From assembly GCA_964372025.1 (NCBI GenBank), contig CAYJPF010000031.1, positions 1-25,753 on the forward strand: a stretch of 25,753 bases of DNA, given 5' to 3'. Position 1 is the stretch's first letter; each line of letters opens with the position of its first letter. The notes below the pieces were generated by a model that worked only from the letters and a program-made list of their open reading frames with translations, did not search any database and had not been told where the DNA came from. This document shows, piece by piece, positions 1 to 9,584 of the stretch. Source of the stretch: CAYJBP01 sp964372025 (GTDB lineage Bacteria; Bacillota; Dehalobacteriia; UBA4068). A program made the translations under genes and the position numbers.

Positions 1-1
1 C

Positions 2-1171
2 CAAAAATGCGGCTTTGCCGATGAAATAATTATCGAAGACCATGCCGGCCAAAAAATTGAAGATATTATCAAGCATCATGTGGATATTTTTACGGTTGGT
101 TCGGATTGGGTGGGTGTTTTTGACTATTTGCAAGAATATTGCGAAGTGGTATATATAGAGCGCACCAAGGGGATCTCCAGCACTATGCTGCGCGAAACCC
201 AATATGAAATTGTCCGTTTAGGGATTATTGGCAGTGGTAGAATTGCCGATCGTATCGTGCCGGAGGCCAAATATGTTAGCGGCTTGAATATTGAAGCTGT
301 TTATAATCCTAATTTAGCCAGTGCCCAAAACTTTGCCGAAAAGCATCAATTAGGCTTTGCCTCCGATGACTTGACCGCTTTTTTTGCTAAAATTAATGCT
401 GTATATATTGCATCCCCCCATCAAAGCCATTATGATTATATTATGCAGGCTTTAAATGCAGGCAAACATGTTTTAAGCGAAAAGCCGATTGCTTTAAAAG
501 AAAAACAAGCCATAGATGCCTATCAACTGGCTAAAGAAAAGAATTTAATCCTCTTAGAAGGCATTAAAACAGCTTATTGCCCCGGGTTTATCCGCCTACA
601 TGCTTTGGCCAAAAGCGGCGTGATCGGCACAATTAAAGATGTAGAGGCTACATTTACCAAACTAATAAGCCCTAATCAAAGAGAATTAACCGATACCGAG
701 GCCGGCGGTAGCTTAACCGAATTGGGCAGTTATACCCTATTAGCCGCGGTTAAATTCCTCGGCACTGAATTTGATGATATCCGCTTTGATTATATCCCGG
801 CTGAAAATGGTTTAGATATTTATACCAAGGTTTATTTGCGTAATAAAAGAGGTTTTGCCCTATCCAAAACCGGCTTGGGAGTAAAATCTGATGGGCAATT
901 AATTATCGCCGGAACCAAAGGCTATATTAAAGTTGAAGCCCCTTGGTGGAAGACTTCGGCTTTTGAGATTTGTTTTGAGGATACTAGTCAAAACGAAAAA
1001 GCATTTATTAAGTTTGAAGGCGAAGGTTTGCGTTATGAATTGAGCTCTTTTGTGGCAACTATTAATGGTAGCGGTAATGGCCAGGAATTGCTTTCGGCCG
1101 AGGAGTCGGTGGCTATTGTGCGGATTTTGGAGAGGTTTTTGCTGGAAAGAGCCAAAAAAAACTCTCTTTAA
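2..1171 (+). CDS. Cytidylyltransferase / Gfo-Idh-MocA oxidoreductase fusion (5' end outside window)
   Basis: The frame is open from base 2, so the gene begins upstream; the GTG near base 80 is internal. About the first 65 visible residues match the C-terminal part of TagD-type glycerol-3-phosphate cytidylyltransferases (FTVGSDWVG, then the ERTKGISST motif). From about residue 70 a Gfo/Idh/MocA dehydrogenase follows: a Rossmann start LGIIGSGRIAD, the SEKPIAL motif, and the family's C-terminal sheet domain. TagD enzymes make CDP-alcohols from CTP and a phospho-alcohol; Gfo/Idh/MocA proteins oxidise or reduce sugars or polyols with NAD(P). I infer a bifunctional cytoplasmic enzyme that makes or processes a CDP-activated polyol or sugar for the transferases downstream. 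The substrate cannot be read from sequence. The family assignment of both halves is firm. Confidence 0.85.
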   Translation, partial: QKCGFADEIIIEDHAGQKIEDIIKHHVDIFTVGSDWVGVFDYLQEYCEVVYIERTKGISSTMLRETQYEIVRLGIIGSGRIADRIVPEAKYVSGLNIEAVYNPNLASAQNFAEKHQLGFASDDLTAFFAKINAVYIASPHQSHYDYIMQALNAGKHVLSEKPIALKEKQAIDAYQLAKEKNLILLEGIKTAYCPGFIRLHALAKSGVIGTIKDVEATFTKLISPNQRELTDTEAGGSLTELGSYTLLAAVKFLGTEFDDIRFDYIPAENGLDIYTKVYLRNKRGFALSKTGLGVKSDGQLIIAGTKGYIKVEAPWWKTSAFEICFEDTSQNEKAFIKFEGEGLRYELSSFVATINGSGNGQELLSAEESVAIVRILERFLLERAKKNSL

Positions 1172-1197
1172 ACCGGTTTTAAAGTTACAGCTTTAAT

Positions 1198-1202
1198 GGA
1201 GG
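1198..1202 (+). promoter_or_regulatory. Ribosome binding site that fixes a TTG start
   Basis: GGAGG lies 7 nt before the TTG at 1210. No ATG or GTG in that frame is as well placed, so the RgpF-like gene is read as starting with TTG. Confidence 0.75.
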
Positions 1203-1209
1203 ACATATT

Positions 1210-2385
1210 TTGAAGGAGCAGCGTGTTTCTCGTTGTGTAATTATGCCGGTTTATGACCCCAAGGGCATAATTGATCAGTACATTTATACTTTAATCAGCG
1301 AATTATATACTATATCAGATTATATTATTATTGTAAGCAATAGTTTGCTTACGGATGATGACTATGCTCAATTAAGTGCTAAAGTAGATAAGCTGATAAT
1401 CCGCGATAATGTTGGCTATGATGCCGCTGCCTATCAAGATATTATAACTAATCATCTAACTACACAGCAATTAGCATCATTTGAACAAATAGTTTTCTGC
1501 AATGATACGTTTTTTGGCCCATTTATTCCATTTGAAGATATTTTTGCTGCCATGAGCAATAAAAAAGTTGATTTTTGGGCTATGAGCTATATAGATGGCG
1601 GATTATTTTCTTATCTTAGCTCTTATTTTATGGTTTTTGGTTCGCAAATTATTAAAGATAAAGCTTTATTTGATTTTTTTACAAATCAAATGCATCAACC
1701 AATCAATACTTGGTTAGATGCTTGCATGTATTTTGAAGTGGGAATTTTTAGATATTTAACAGCCAGAGGATATAGTTTTGCAGCTTATGCTCAAAACCCT
1801 CAATACCGACTATATACCAATGCCGACCTGGCTATTGCTGAAGATAAAATCCCGATTATTAAGAAAAGGGCTTTTTCAGCAACCTTTTATAATCAAGATA
1901 TAATCATCAACGCTTTACAAATGGTTAAAAAACACGATAATTATAATATAAGCCACATTTTAGATGCTGTTAAAAGAGTTTATGGAATTGAGCTTGATTT
2001 AGCAACTATTGATAATTATCAACCTAATTTAAGCCTGATTAAGCGTGAAATAATGGGCAAATCATCTTTAAGCCAAGATGATATTGCTAAATTTATGGCA
2101 GGTATAGACCGATTTTATATTTATGGCAAAGGTTACTATGCCCTGTTTTTTATTATAACCGCTGCAAAATATCAGCATAAATTAGCCGGCTTTATCGTTT
2201 CCGATGATCAAAAAGACACAGATAATTATATCAATTTGCCGGTTTATCAATTGAGCAATATTAAGCAATCATTAAAAAATGACAATATCGGTGTAATTAT
2301 TGGCTTAAACTGGAATAATAGCAGGGCAGTAAAGCTTGATTTAGACAATAATATTAATACCTTATATTTATGGGATAATATTTGA
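1210..2385 (+). CDS. RgpF-like rhamnan synthesis F family protein, first copy
   Basis: This 391-residue protein matches the rhamnan synthesis protein F family (RgpF, PF05045), acting in assembly of cell-surface polysaccharide in the cytoplasm or at the membrane. Typical signatures are GYDAAAYQDI near residue 69 and NDTFFGPF at 98-105, the latter a hallmark of the family. From about residue 300 there is a separate Rossmann-like tail starting FYIYGKGYYA that resembles the N-terminal nucleotide-sugar domain of PglD-type proteins. The start is TTG with GGAGG 7 nt upstream. The stop overlaps an alternative TTG of the next gene, so the two are cotranscribed. The next gene is a diverged paralogue with the same layout. 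The family is clear; the sugar acted on is not. Confidence 0.8.
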   Translation: MKEQRVSRCVIMPVYDPKGIIDQYIYTLISELYTISDYIIIVSNSLLTDDDYAQLSAKVDKLIIRDNVGYDAAAYQDIITNHLTTQQLASFEQIVFCNDTFFGPFIPFEDIFAAMSNKKVDFWAMSYIDGGLFSYLSSYFMVFGSQIIKDKALFDFFTNQMHQPINTWLDACMYFEVGIFRYLTARGYSFAAYAQNPQYRLYTNADLAIAEDKIPIIKKRAFSATFYNQDIIINALQMVKKHDNYNISHILDAVKRVYGIELDLATIDNYQPNLSLIKREIMGKSSLSQDDIAKFMAGIDRFYIYGKGYYALFFIITAAKYQHKLAGFIVSDDQKDTDNYINLPVYQLSNIKQSLKNDNIGVIIGLNWNNSRAVKLDLDNNINTLYLWDNI

Positions 2386-2388
2386 GCC

Positions 2389-2392
2389 GAGG
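2389..2392 (+). promoter_or_regulatory. Ribosome binding site supporting ATG 2403
   Basis: GAGG lies 10 nt before ATG 2403. Starting there makes the protein align residue for residue with its paralogue upstream (tyrosine-aspartate at residues 15-16 in both). The alternative TTG at 2382 has no comparable site. Confidence 0.6.
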
Positions 2393-2402
2393 TTTTCCAA
2401 AT

Positions 2403-3584
2403 ATGAATAATGCCGAAATTAAACGCTGCACAATCCTTGTATTATATGATCAAGAAGGCATCTTTGACGAATATGTTTTTTATTTGCTTAAGGAGCTAAA
2501 AACCGTATCTACCAGGATTATTGCGGTAGTAAACGGTTTTATCCTCGCCCCTTATTTGCAAAGATTGCAAGACGAAAATATTGAAATTGTGATTAGGGAA
2601 AATAAAGGTTTTGATGGCGGAGCCTATCAGGATATTCTGATTAACTATTTGCCTAAAGATGAATTATCAAATTATGATCAATTAATTTTCTGCAATGATA
2701 CATTTTTTGGCCCATTTGTGCCAATGGCTGATATTTTTACCAAAATGGAAACATCCCCGGCCGATTTTTGGGGCATTACCTATATAAATTGGCAATTGCT
2801 GGCTCATTTGCAATCTTATTTTTTGGTTTTTCGTAAAAATGTTATTGATAGTGGTGCTTTGTATGATTTTTTCAATAATATTTTCCCCTCTGATATTATG
2901 GTATTTGTTGATGCGGTTGCTGAATACGAAATAGGCTTGTTTAGATACTTACAAAAACAACAGTTCAAATTTGATAGCTATTGCAAAGATTTAAAGTATT
3001 TTCCTCAACTCAATAGCTACAACTCAATTATCACAGATAATTGCCCAATCCTTAAAAAGAAAAATTTCTCACCAGCAAATTTTGATAATACCATTATTAA
3101 TAATACCCTGGCTTACATAGCTGGCGAGTGTAAAACCTATAGTATCGAATATATTCTGCAGATGGCAAAACGAGTTTACAATTTAGAGTTGCGCCTTCAG
3201 TCATTAGGCGATTATACTACTATCGCCCAATATGCCCATCATGGTTTAATCAATAAAGTAAAGTTAACCGAAAATGAGCTATTATCATTTATTAAAGCTC
3301 ATAAATACATATATTTATATGGTAATGGTTTTTTTGGCCGGCTGATTATGCGCCTATATAAAAATGAATTAACAAATTTTAAAGGCTGGATCGCTTCCGA
3401 TGATTATAAGATTGAACAGGCAGATTTATACGCACTTTCTAAAATATCTCCGCATATTGATGTCGGGATAATTATTACATTAGGGTATGCAAATGAGCAG
3501 ATTGTTAAAGATAACTTAATTGATTATCCGAATGTTCTCTATTTGTGGAATAATTCAAGTATACATAATTATACAGATAGTTGA
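2403..3584 (+). CDS. RgpF-like rhamnan synthesis F family protein, second copy
   Basis: This 393-residue paralogue of the preceding protein has the same family signatures at the same positions (GFDGGAYQDI at 69-78, NDTFFGPF at 98-105). It also has the same type of C-terminal Rossmann-like tail (IYLYGNGFFGR). The open frame extends back to a TTG at 2382 that overlaps the previous stop; I prefer ATG 2403 for its GAGG and for its alignment with the paralogue. The pair probably arose by tandem duplication, then diverged to act on different acceptor or donor sugars of one glycan. Known RgpF proteins act in rhamnose-containing polysaccharide synthesis, but no rhamnose genes lie in the window, so rhamnose is not implied. 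Confidence 0.8.
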   Translation: MNNAEIKRCTILVLYDQEGIFDEYVFYLLKELKTVSTRIIAVVNGFILAPYLQRLQDENIEIVIRENKGFDGGAYQDILINYLPKDELSNYDQLIFCNDTFFGPFVPMADIFTKMETSPADFWGITYINWQLLAHLQSYFLVFRKNVIDSGALYDFFNNIFPSDIMVFVDAVAEYEIGLFRYLQKQQFKFDSYCKDLKYFPQLNSYNSIITDNCPILKKKNFSPANFDNTIINNTLAYIAGECKTYSIEYILQMAKRVYNLELRLQSLGDYTTIAQYAHHGLINKVKLTENELLSFIKAHKYIYLYGNGFFGRLIMRLYKNELTNFKGWIASDDYKIEQADLYALSKISPHIDVGIIITLGYANEQIVKDNLIDYPNVLYLWNNSSIHNYTDS

Positions 3585-3618
3585 ACAATTCACCTATACT
3601 TAACCGGGGAGAGAATCA

Positions 3619-4725
3619 ATGGCTATCACAAAAACACAAACAGTTATCTTTATGGGAATTGGGGCAATATGCCGAACATTTTTTAAGTGGTCACAACTTT
3701 TAGAACAAGTTGGAGATATTAAAATTATTGCCCTGTGGGATAATAATACATTAGAATATAATAGTTGTTTGGGCGGCTACACTATTACGCATCCGCAAAA
3801 AAATAAATCTGTCGATAAAATTATAATTTGGCCAAAAGAACAATATTTAACCATCAAAAATCAGCTAATTGATGATTTTAATTATAACCATGAGCTTATC
3901 ACAAATGCAGAATATATATATCGGTTAATTAAAAATCGGATTATTGATAACCATCAAAATAGTTCATGCCCTGAAATGAAAAAAGTTCTAAAATATTTAT
4001 ATGAACAGCAATACTTGCTAACTTATAATTATGAATTCGTCGAAAAATATGCCGACTATACTGCAATTGATGTTAAGCTTGATTCGAATAATGGTCTATA
4101 TTACCATTACTGGAAAAATAAAAAGATGTACTTATCTCGCCAGTTTGATACTGTTATTAAAGCGCAAAGATATATTAATGCCTTAATGATAGAGCAAGAT
4201 GTTGAATCGCCACATTATTATCGTCCGCATAATAATATCCTTTCAAGTAGCAATACCTTGATTGATGCCGGAGCAGCAGAAGGCTTTTTTGCTTTAGAGT
4301 ATATTGACAAAGTGGACAAAGTTTTCTTAATTGAATGTGATCTAGGCTGGCTGGAAGCCTTAAATGAAACGTTTAGGCCATATCAAGACAAGGTTACTAT
4401 CATTGATAAAAAAATAGGCGCCTATTGCGATCCGGAAACTATCACTTTAGATGCCATCCTTAATGGTAGCAGTTTTAATATCTTAAAATTAGATGTAGAA
4501 GGTGCCGAAAAGGACGCCTTATTAGGTGCTAAATCTGCTTTTAGCAAATCTAATAAATTTGTAGCATATATTTGCGCCTATCATAAATCGGAAGATGAAG
4601 CATTTATTGATGATTTTTTTACTGATAATAGATATATTGTTGAAAAAAATGGCTATATGCTTTTTTTAGCGGATGATACTCCTAAGTTCGAATTACGGCG
4701 TGGAGTGGTGACAATTGTTAGTTAA
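3619..4725 (+). CDS. FkbM-family methyltransferase with N-terminal Rossmann-like domain
   Basis: This 368-residue protein has a C-terminal FkbM-type SAM-dependent methyltransferase: TLIDAGAAEGFFAL at about 213-226 is the SAM-binding glycine-rich loop, and LKLDVEGAE at 289-297 is the family's conserved motif. The first 100 residues begin TVIFMGIGAICRTFF and look like the PglD-type Rossmann-like module found as a tail in the two preceding proteins. FkbM enzymes usually O-methylate sugars in glycans or natural products; here an O-methyl group on the surface glycan is the likely outcome. The gene has a good site (GGGGAGAG, 5 nt before ATG) and lies 34 nt after the previous stop. The exact acceptor is unknown. 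Confidence 0.8.
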   Translation: MAITKTQTVIFMGIGAICRTFFKWSQLLEQVGDIKIIALWDNNTLEYNSCLGGYTITHPQKNKSVDKIIIWPKEQYLTIKNQLIDDFNYNHELITNAEYIYRLIKNRIIDNHQNSSCPEMKKVLKYLYEQQYLLTYNYEFVEKYADYTAIDVKLDSNNGLYYHYWKNKKMYLSRQFDTVIKAQRYINALMIEQDVESPHYYRPHNNILSSSNTLIDAGAAEGFFALEYIDKVDKVFLIECDLGWLEALNETFRPYQDKVTIIDKKIGAYCDPETITLDAILNGSSFNILKLDVEGAEKDALLGAKSAFSKSNKFVAYICAYHKSEDEAFIDDFFTDNRYIVEKNGYMLFLADDTPKFELRRGVVTIVS

Positions 4726-4736
4726 TGAGGTGAAAG

Positions 4737-5972
4737 GTGTTTAATTTACATAAGAAAAAACCATATATGGAAATTGACATAAGTGAATTTAATGCATTTG
4801 ACCGCTATGTTGGTCTTTTACTAGCTGACGAAGATGCTACAAAAAAAAGATGGGTTAAGGCAAAACATAGTTTCGTTGGATGTTTTTTTAGAAAAGAACA
4901 GTTTGTACATACAGGAGACGGAAATGGCACCCTTTTTTTTCATAGCAAACCACAGGCGAATTTTATAGAACTAATTACCGCCATTTACGAAGCCGCTCCC
5001 GGCCCTAAAAGTCTTATAACCACCAAAGCAATTAAGGGAATTAATCTACATAATATGCTGCAGTTTATAAGAAAACTTCCAGCTATCTTTAAATTCAGAG
5101 GGTTGCCTTATGTTAGCGAGGACAAGATATACTTTAAGCGTATCAATTTGCTAGATAAGTTAATTATATATACATATTATATACGGTCAATAGAGTTAGT
5201 AGATGAGCACTTGTTGGCTAATTATTCCAATGTTTGCGTACTAATTAGTTGCTGGCTTAAAGAAACATTTTTAATAGACCTGGCTAATGAAATGGGCTTA
5301 GAAACAGTTACCGCTAGTCACGGTTGCTTTACGGAATCTGGCAGTAAATATTGGCTGCAACAGCCGTCCTCTGTTTTTGCCATCAACTTTGTTTTAGCTG
5401 TAAATCATTTATTATTATGGGGTGACGATACCAAGGATCTATTGGTTAAATATAATCCGCATCTAAACATCATAGCATGTGGGATACCCACAGTTGATGA
5501 CTGTTTGGGCGAGAAGAAAAATTTTATTGGCGTTATGTTTGATGGAGGCCTAGAACTTAGAAAATACAATCATGAAATGCTCAAGGTGGCAGTTTCAGTA
5601 GCCAAAAAACTTAACATGTCCGTTAAGGTAAGGATGCATCCTTCCTGGAAATATGAAATAAATGAACCAAATGTAGAAGTAACCAGTGATACAGATGACT
5701 GTCAAATTATTATTGGACACGAGTCTTCGATTGTTTGGACATATATGTCCAGAAATTATAAAACATTTAGATATCTTTCCGATCATCCCTTACCTAAATT
5801 AGACCACCAAATCTGCTTTAGGAATTCTGAAGAGTTATTAGTTGCTATTGAAAAATCAGAATTCTATGATTTTAAAAAACAGTCTGAACCATATATATTA
5901 TGCTGCGGAGAAAAATCCCGACAATTATATAACAACTTTTTTACAAACCTAAATAATAAGGAAGCGCGGTAA
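4737..5972 (+). CDS. GT-B-like glycan or glycerophosphate transferase
   Basis: This 411-residue protein has the features of GT-B-fold surface-polymer transferases related to the CDP-glycerol glycerophosphotransferase and sialyltransferase-like groups: ASHG at 193-196, LLLWGDD at 225-231, KVRMHPSWK at 297-305, and IIGHESSIVWTYM at 325-337, the usual position of the donor-phosphate-binding loop. The start is GTG with GAGG 6 nt upstream, right after the FkbM gene. It sits beside another transferase of the CDP-glycerol type and downstream of a cytidylyltransferase fusion, so a CDP-linked donor is plausible. I do not recognise a characterised orthologue. The fold is moderately sure; donor and acceptor are unknown. 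Confidence 0.6.
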   Translation: MFNLHKKKPYMEIDISEFNAFDRYVGLLLADEDATKKRWVKAKHSFVGCFFRKEQFVHTGDGNGTLFFHSKPQANFIELITAIYEAAPGPKSLITTKAIKGINLHNMLQFIRKLPAIFKFRGLPYVSEDKIYFKRINLLDKLIIYTYYIRSIELVDEHLLANYSNVCVLISCWLKETFLIDLANEMGLETVTASHGCFTESGSKYWLQQPSSVFAINFVLAVNHLLLWGDDTKDLLVKYNPHLNIIACGIPTVDDCLGEKKNFIGVMFDGGLELRKYNHEMLKVAVSVAKKLNMSVKVRMHPSWKYEINEPNVEVTSDTDDCQIIIGHESSIVWTYMSRNYKTFRYLSDHPLPKLDHQICFRNSEELLVAIEKSEFYDFKKQSEPYILCCGEKSRQLYNNFFTNLNNKEAR

Positions 5973-5976
5973 TTAT

Positions 5977-8526
5977 ATGCGTAAACACATTAAAGAAAAT
6001 ATTGTTTCTTTATGCACTTCAATGAGTGATTTACATAACCAAATAGCTAAAACAATAGATATTAAGCAAAGAATGGAGTTTTTGCAAATATGTCAACAGG
6101 CAGCTATTAGCATTGGCGAGACTGTTGAGCAATATTCTAAGGAAAATCTTGCTACTGTTAATCTGCTGGAAGATTACTGTGATGAAATTTATTCATTATC
6201 GCAAATTGAATTTATATCTAAAAAATCATTAACTAAACTAAAAAAAATCCATTTTACTATTGCAAACGATCTGCGAAAATTAAAGATTACTTATCAAGTT
6301 TTATTTCTTCCTTATCAAGCTGCGATGTGGGATAGTTTAGAAAGTATATGGCTATCCTGCCAACAAGATAATCGCTGCGAATGTTATGTAATTCCCATTC
6401 CTTATTATAAATTCGACTCTGCAAAAAATATTTGGGAGCTAAGCTATGAAGGTGGAAAGTTCCCCAATTATGTACCAATAACAGATTTTGCCACTTTTGA
6501 TTTAGAGCAAAATTGCCCGGATATTGCCTATATTCATAACCCCTATGATGATGGAAATAGGGTAACCAGGATAGAGCCTAAATTCTTTTCTCGCAATCTA
6601 AAAAAACATGTAAATACTTTAGTCTATGTTCCCTATTTTGTTAATTCGGGGTTTGTTTCAGATGGACAACTGTATTGCCCGGCCTATGCTCATGTTGATT
6701 ATATCATTGGCCAATCCGAGGAACATAAGCAAGCATTTAATAAGCTCCCCTATTATAATAAAGTGTTGCCTTTGGGTTCGCCTAAATTCGATCGGCTTAT
6801 TAATATGATTCGAGATGGAGTAGAACTGCCAGATGATTGGCAAGATATGCTAAAAAACAAACATAAAGTATTGCTTAATACCAGTATATCATCTTTGTTA
6901 ACCTATGGTGAATTAGTAATTAAAAAACTTAAATATGTTTTTGAATCTATACAAAAAAATGAGAACATTATATTGATTTGGCGCCCACATCCTTTGCTGG
7001 AAGCCACATTTAAATCCATGCGCCAGGAACTATGGCAGGAATATCTTGCTCTAAAAAATTATTTTATAGAAAACAATATTGGTATTCTCGATACAACATC
7101 AGATATTACTAAAACAATTGCCATATGTGACGCTTATATAGGGGATATGAACAGCTCGATAACTACTCTGTTTATGGTTAGTGGCAAACCAATATTTTGT
7201 TTTGACTATTTCCATACCAGAAATATCTCAGAGCAGCAAAAAAACTGTATTGGTTTTACCAAGCTAATTAAATCACATGATAGTTACTGGTTAACCGGGC
7301 ATCAATTCAATGCTTTATTTAAAGTTGATGCAAACTTCAGTCAGCTTGAATATGTGGGCAGTGTAACAGAGGAAAGGAAACTGGGAGCTTGTTATGTTAA
7401 TGGCACGGCTCATAAGCAAAATATTTATCTTTCTCCTTATTATTCTGTTGTACCAGCTAAATATGATATAGGCTGTAATTCTTTTGAACCAATAGGTGAA
7501 TCAAAGGAGGCATATTACTATTGCTCATTTGTGGATTCTTATCAAGACACAATAATATTTATGCCATCTCGCAATAAATGCATTACTATGTATGACACAA
7601 TAACTCATAAATGGAGTTATCATTACCAAGCTATTGAAGAGTTACGAAAAGAAGGAATTTACCCCAATGCCAGACCCGATATTAGCGGATATACAATAAC
7701 TGATGGTAAATTATGGCTTTGTTCAAGAGGTGCCAACAGATTGCTTGAATTCGATATTGTTAGTGGTGATTTCAATATTGCAGCAATCGGTAAAGATAAT
7801 TATGGCTATTCCGATTTAATAATTGATGGCAATATTATGATGCTTGCAGAAACTCATAGTGGCAATATAGTTTGTTGGGATATGAAAACTAATGATATAG
7901 CACAAATTGATATGCCTAATCAGTTTACTAAATGGGCTTCCTATAGTTTGAGTGATCGACAAGGAACTTGGTTAACACATAAACAAATTATCAATTTTGA
8001 TAAATACGTGATAACTATTCCCTCATTTGCCAATACCATGGTTAAAATTGAAAAAGAAACCGGTCATAGCACACTATTCTGCTACGATTTTATTGAGGAT
8101 ATGTTTAGGGAAGATACGGATTTTGCCAGAACTCTGTTTCAGAATTCTCGGGGCTTAATCAGTCTTGCAGAAAAAATAGATGATCAGCACCTGCTCTTGC
8201 AAAGAGCGTATGATCATAAATTTGCCTTAATAAATATAAATTCAGAAACTTATAAAGAATTTTACCTGCCAACTTCCGAAACTGATATTAATAGTATGCT
8301 TGGTCTTGAAAAAGGATTTTGTAAAGAAACTCTTGGGGCTAGATTTTTACAACAGGAAAATAGTATTTTACGCTTAGATAGGTTTTTGCATGATTTAACA
8401 TCAGGCAATCTACAAACCATCCAGACACAGCAACTAGCAATGGCACAATCCATTGCTAATAATTTGGACGGAAGTTGTGGTCGCAAGATCCATGAGGCAA
8501 TTATGAAAGATATTTCTGAGAAATAA
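5977..8526 (+). CDS. CDP-glycerol glycerophosphotransferase-like protein with C-terminal beta-propeller
   Basis: This 849-residue protein has at least three parts. Residues 1-100 are helical and charged. Residues about 104-430 resemble TagB/TagF-type CDP-glycerol transferases: YQVLFLPYQAAMWDSLESIW at 106-125, LPLGSPKFDR at 264-273, IWRPHP at 334-339, and GDMNSSITTLF at 389-399 as the likely phosphate-binding loop. From about residue 480 to 800 there are repeated short blades ending in W or F (for example THKWSYHY, LLEFDIVSG, IVCWDMKTN), consistent with a beta-propeller. The transferase probably moves a phospho-polyol or sugar from a CDP donor onto the glycan; the propeller may bind glycan or acceptor protein. 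Only 4 nt separate it from the previous stop. The domain split is by eye. Confidence 0.7.
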   Translation: MRKHIKENIVSLCTSMSDLHNQIAKTIDIKQRMEFLQICQQAAISIGETVEQYSKENLATVNLLEDYCDEIYSLSQIEFISKKSLTKLKKIHFTIANDLRKLKITYQVLFLPYQAAMWDSLESIWLSCQQDNRCECYVIPIPYYKFDSAKNIWELSYEGGKFPNYVPITDFATFDLEQNCPDIAYIHNPYDDGNRVTRIEPKFFSRNLKKHVNTLVYVPYFVNSGFVSDGQLYCPAYAHVDYIIGQSEEHKQAFNKLPYYNKVLPLGSPKFDRLINMIRDGVELPDDWQDMLKNKHKVLLNTSISSLLTYGELVIKKLKYVFESIQKNENIILIWRPHPLLEATFKSMRQELWQEYLALKNYFIENNIGILDTTSDITKTIAICDAYIGDMNSSITTLFMVSGKPIFCFDYFHTRNISEQQKNCIGFTKLIKSHDSYWLTGHQFNALFKVDANFSQLEYVGSVTEERKLGACYVNGTAHKQNIYLSPYYSVVPAKYDIGCNSFEPIGESKEAYYYCSFVDSYQDTIIFMPSRNKCITMYDTITHKWSYHYQAIEELRKEGIYPNARPDISGYTITDGKLWLCSRGANRLLEFDIVSGDFNIAAIGKDNYGYSDLIIDGNIMMLAETHSGNIVCWDMKTNDIAQIDMPNQFTKWASYSLSDRQGTWLTHKQIINFDKYVITIPSFANTMVKIEKETGHSTLFCYDFIEDMFREDTDFARTLFQNSRGLISLAEKIDDQHLLLQRAYDHKFALININSETYKEFYLPTSETDINSMLGLEKGFCKETLGARFLQQENSILRLDRFLHDLTSGNLQTIQTQQLAMAQSIANNLDGSCGRKIHEAIMKDISEK

Positions 8527-8555
8527 TATTCAAGAAAGTGCAGGATAATTAAAGA

Positions 8556-9566
8556 ATGTTTACAGAAAAAACCATTTTAATCACCGGCGGCACCGGTTCA
8601 TTCGGACAAGCGTTTACTAAAAGATTATTAAGTAGCCATAATATTAGAAAAATAGTGATTTATTCTCGTGATGAATATAAGCAGTTTATTATGAAAAATG
8701 AACTGGCTCAAATATTTAACCGAGAAACGATGAATAAATTACGCTTTTTTATTGGCGATGTGCGTGACAAGGATCGTCTGTGCCGAGCATTTAACGGCAT
8801 AGATTATGTTGTCCATGCCGCAGCATTAAAACAAGTACCTGTTTGCGAGTATAACCCTCTAGAAGCTATCAAAACCAATATCAATGGTGCTCAAAATGTT
8901 ATTGACGCCGCTTTGGATTGCGGAGTAAAAAAAGTAGTGGCACTTTCAACAGATAAGGCGGTTAATCCAATTAATCTCTATGGTGGCACTAAGCTGGTAT
9001 CAGATAAACTTTTTATTGCTGCCAATGCTTATTATAGTGAAAATACTCCGGCGGTATTCTCGGTTGTTAGATATGGCAATGTGGCCGGAAGTAGAGGCTC
9101 TGTAGTTCCGTTCTTTAAAAAGTTGGTTGAAGAAGGCACTAAGGAATTGCCGATTACTGATAGTAGAATGACCAGGTTTTGGATTACTCTTGATGAAGGA
9201 GTAGATTTAGTTATTAAAGCCCTTGACGAAGCTAAGGGCGGTGAGACATATATCTCTAAAATACCCTCTTTTAAGATAACCGATTTGGCGCAAGCAATTG
9301 GTGGTGACAATATCTCTCTTAAAGAAGTTGGAATCAGAGAAGGCGAAAAATTACATGAAGTAATGGTAACCAAAGATGATAGTCGCCATACCTTTGAATA
9401 TGATAAACATTATATTATTTATCCTGATTTTGATTGGTGGGATAGAAGCCGGTATTTTAAAGACGGCGGAATTGCCGTAGAGGATGGGTTTGAGTATAAC
9501 TCAGGGGCAAACAATGATTGGTTGGACACAAAGAAGCTTTCGGAAATTATTCCCTTTTTGAAATAA
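8556..9566 (+). CDS. pseB: UDP-N-acetylglucosamine 4,6-dehydratase (inverting), PseB
   Basis: First step of CMP-pseudaminic acid synthesis: converts UDP-GlcNAc to the 5-epimerised 4-keto-6-deoxy sugar, NADP-dependent, in the cytoplasm. The 336-residue protein has the extended SDR glycine motif TGGTGSFG at 10-17, the STDKA segment with D133 and K134, and YGGTK at 142-146. This is the atypical PseB/FlaA1 active site, rather than that of RmlB. GDVRD and HAAALKQVP are also typical. Length matches the family. The next genes are pseF and pseG, and pseI and pseC follow, so the assignment is firm. Confidence 0.95.
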   Translation: MFTEKTILITGGTGSFGQAFTKRLLSSHNIRKIVIYSRDEYKQFIMKNELAQIFNRETMNKLRFFIGDVRDKDRLCRAFNGIDYVVHAAALKQVPVCEYNPLEAIKTNINGAQNVIDAALDCGVKKVVALSTDKAVNPINLYGGTKLVSDKLFIAANAYYSENTPAVFSVVRYGNVAGSRGSVVPFFKKLVEEGTKELPITDSRMTRFWITLDEGVDLVIKALDEAKGGETYISKIPSFKITDLAQAIGGDNISLKEVGIREGEKLHEVMVTKDDSRHTFEYDKHYIIYPDFDWWDRSRYFKDGGIAVEDGFEYNSGANNDWLDTKKLSEIIPFLK

Positions 9567-9584
9567 AATAAAATTGGAGCAACC

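Noticed and set aside
9032..9373. Minus-strand open frame of 113 codons inside pseB
   Set aside because: It lies wholly opposite a well-conserved gene, has no recognisable motif, and looks like a shadow frame.
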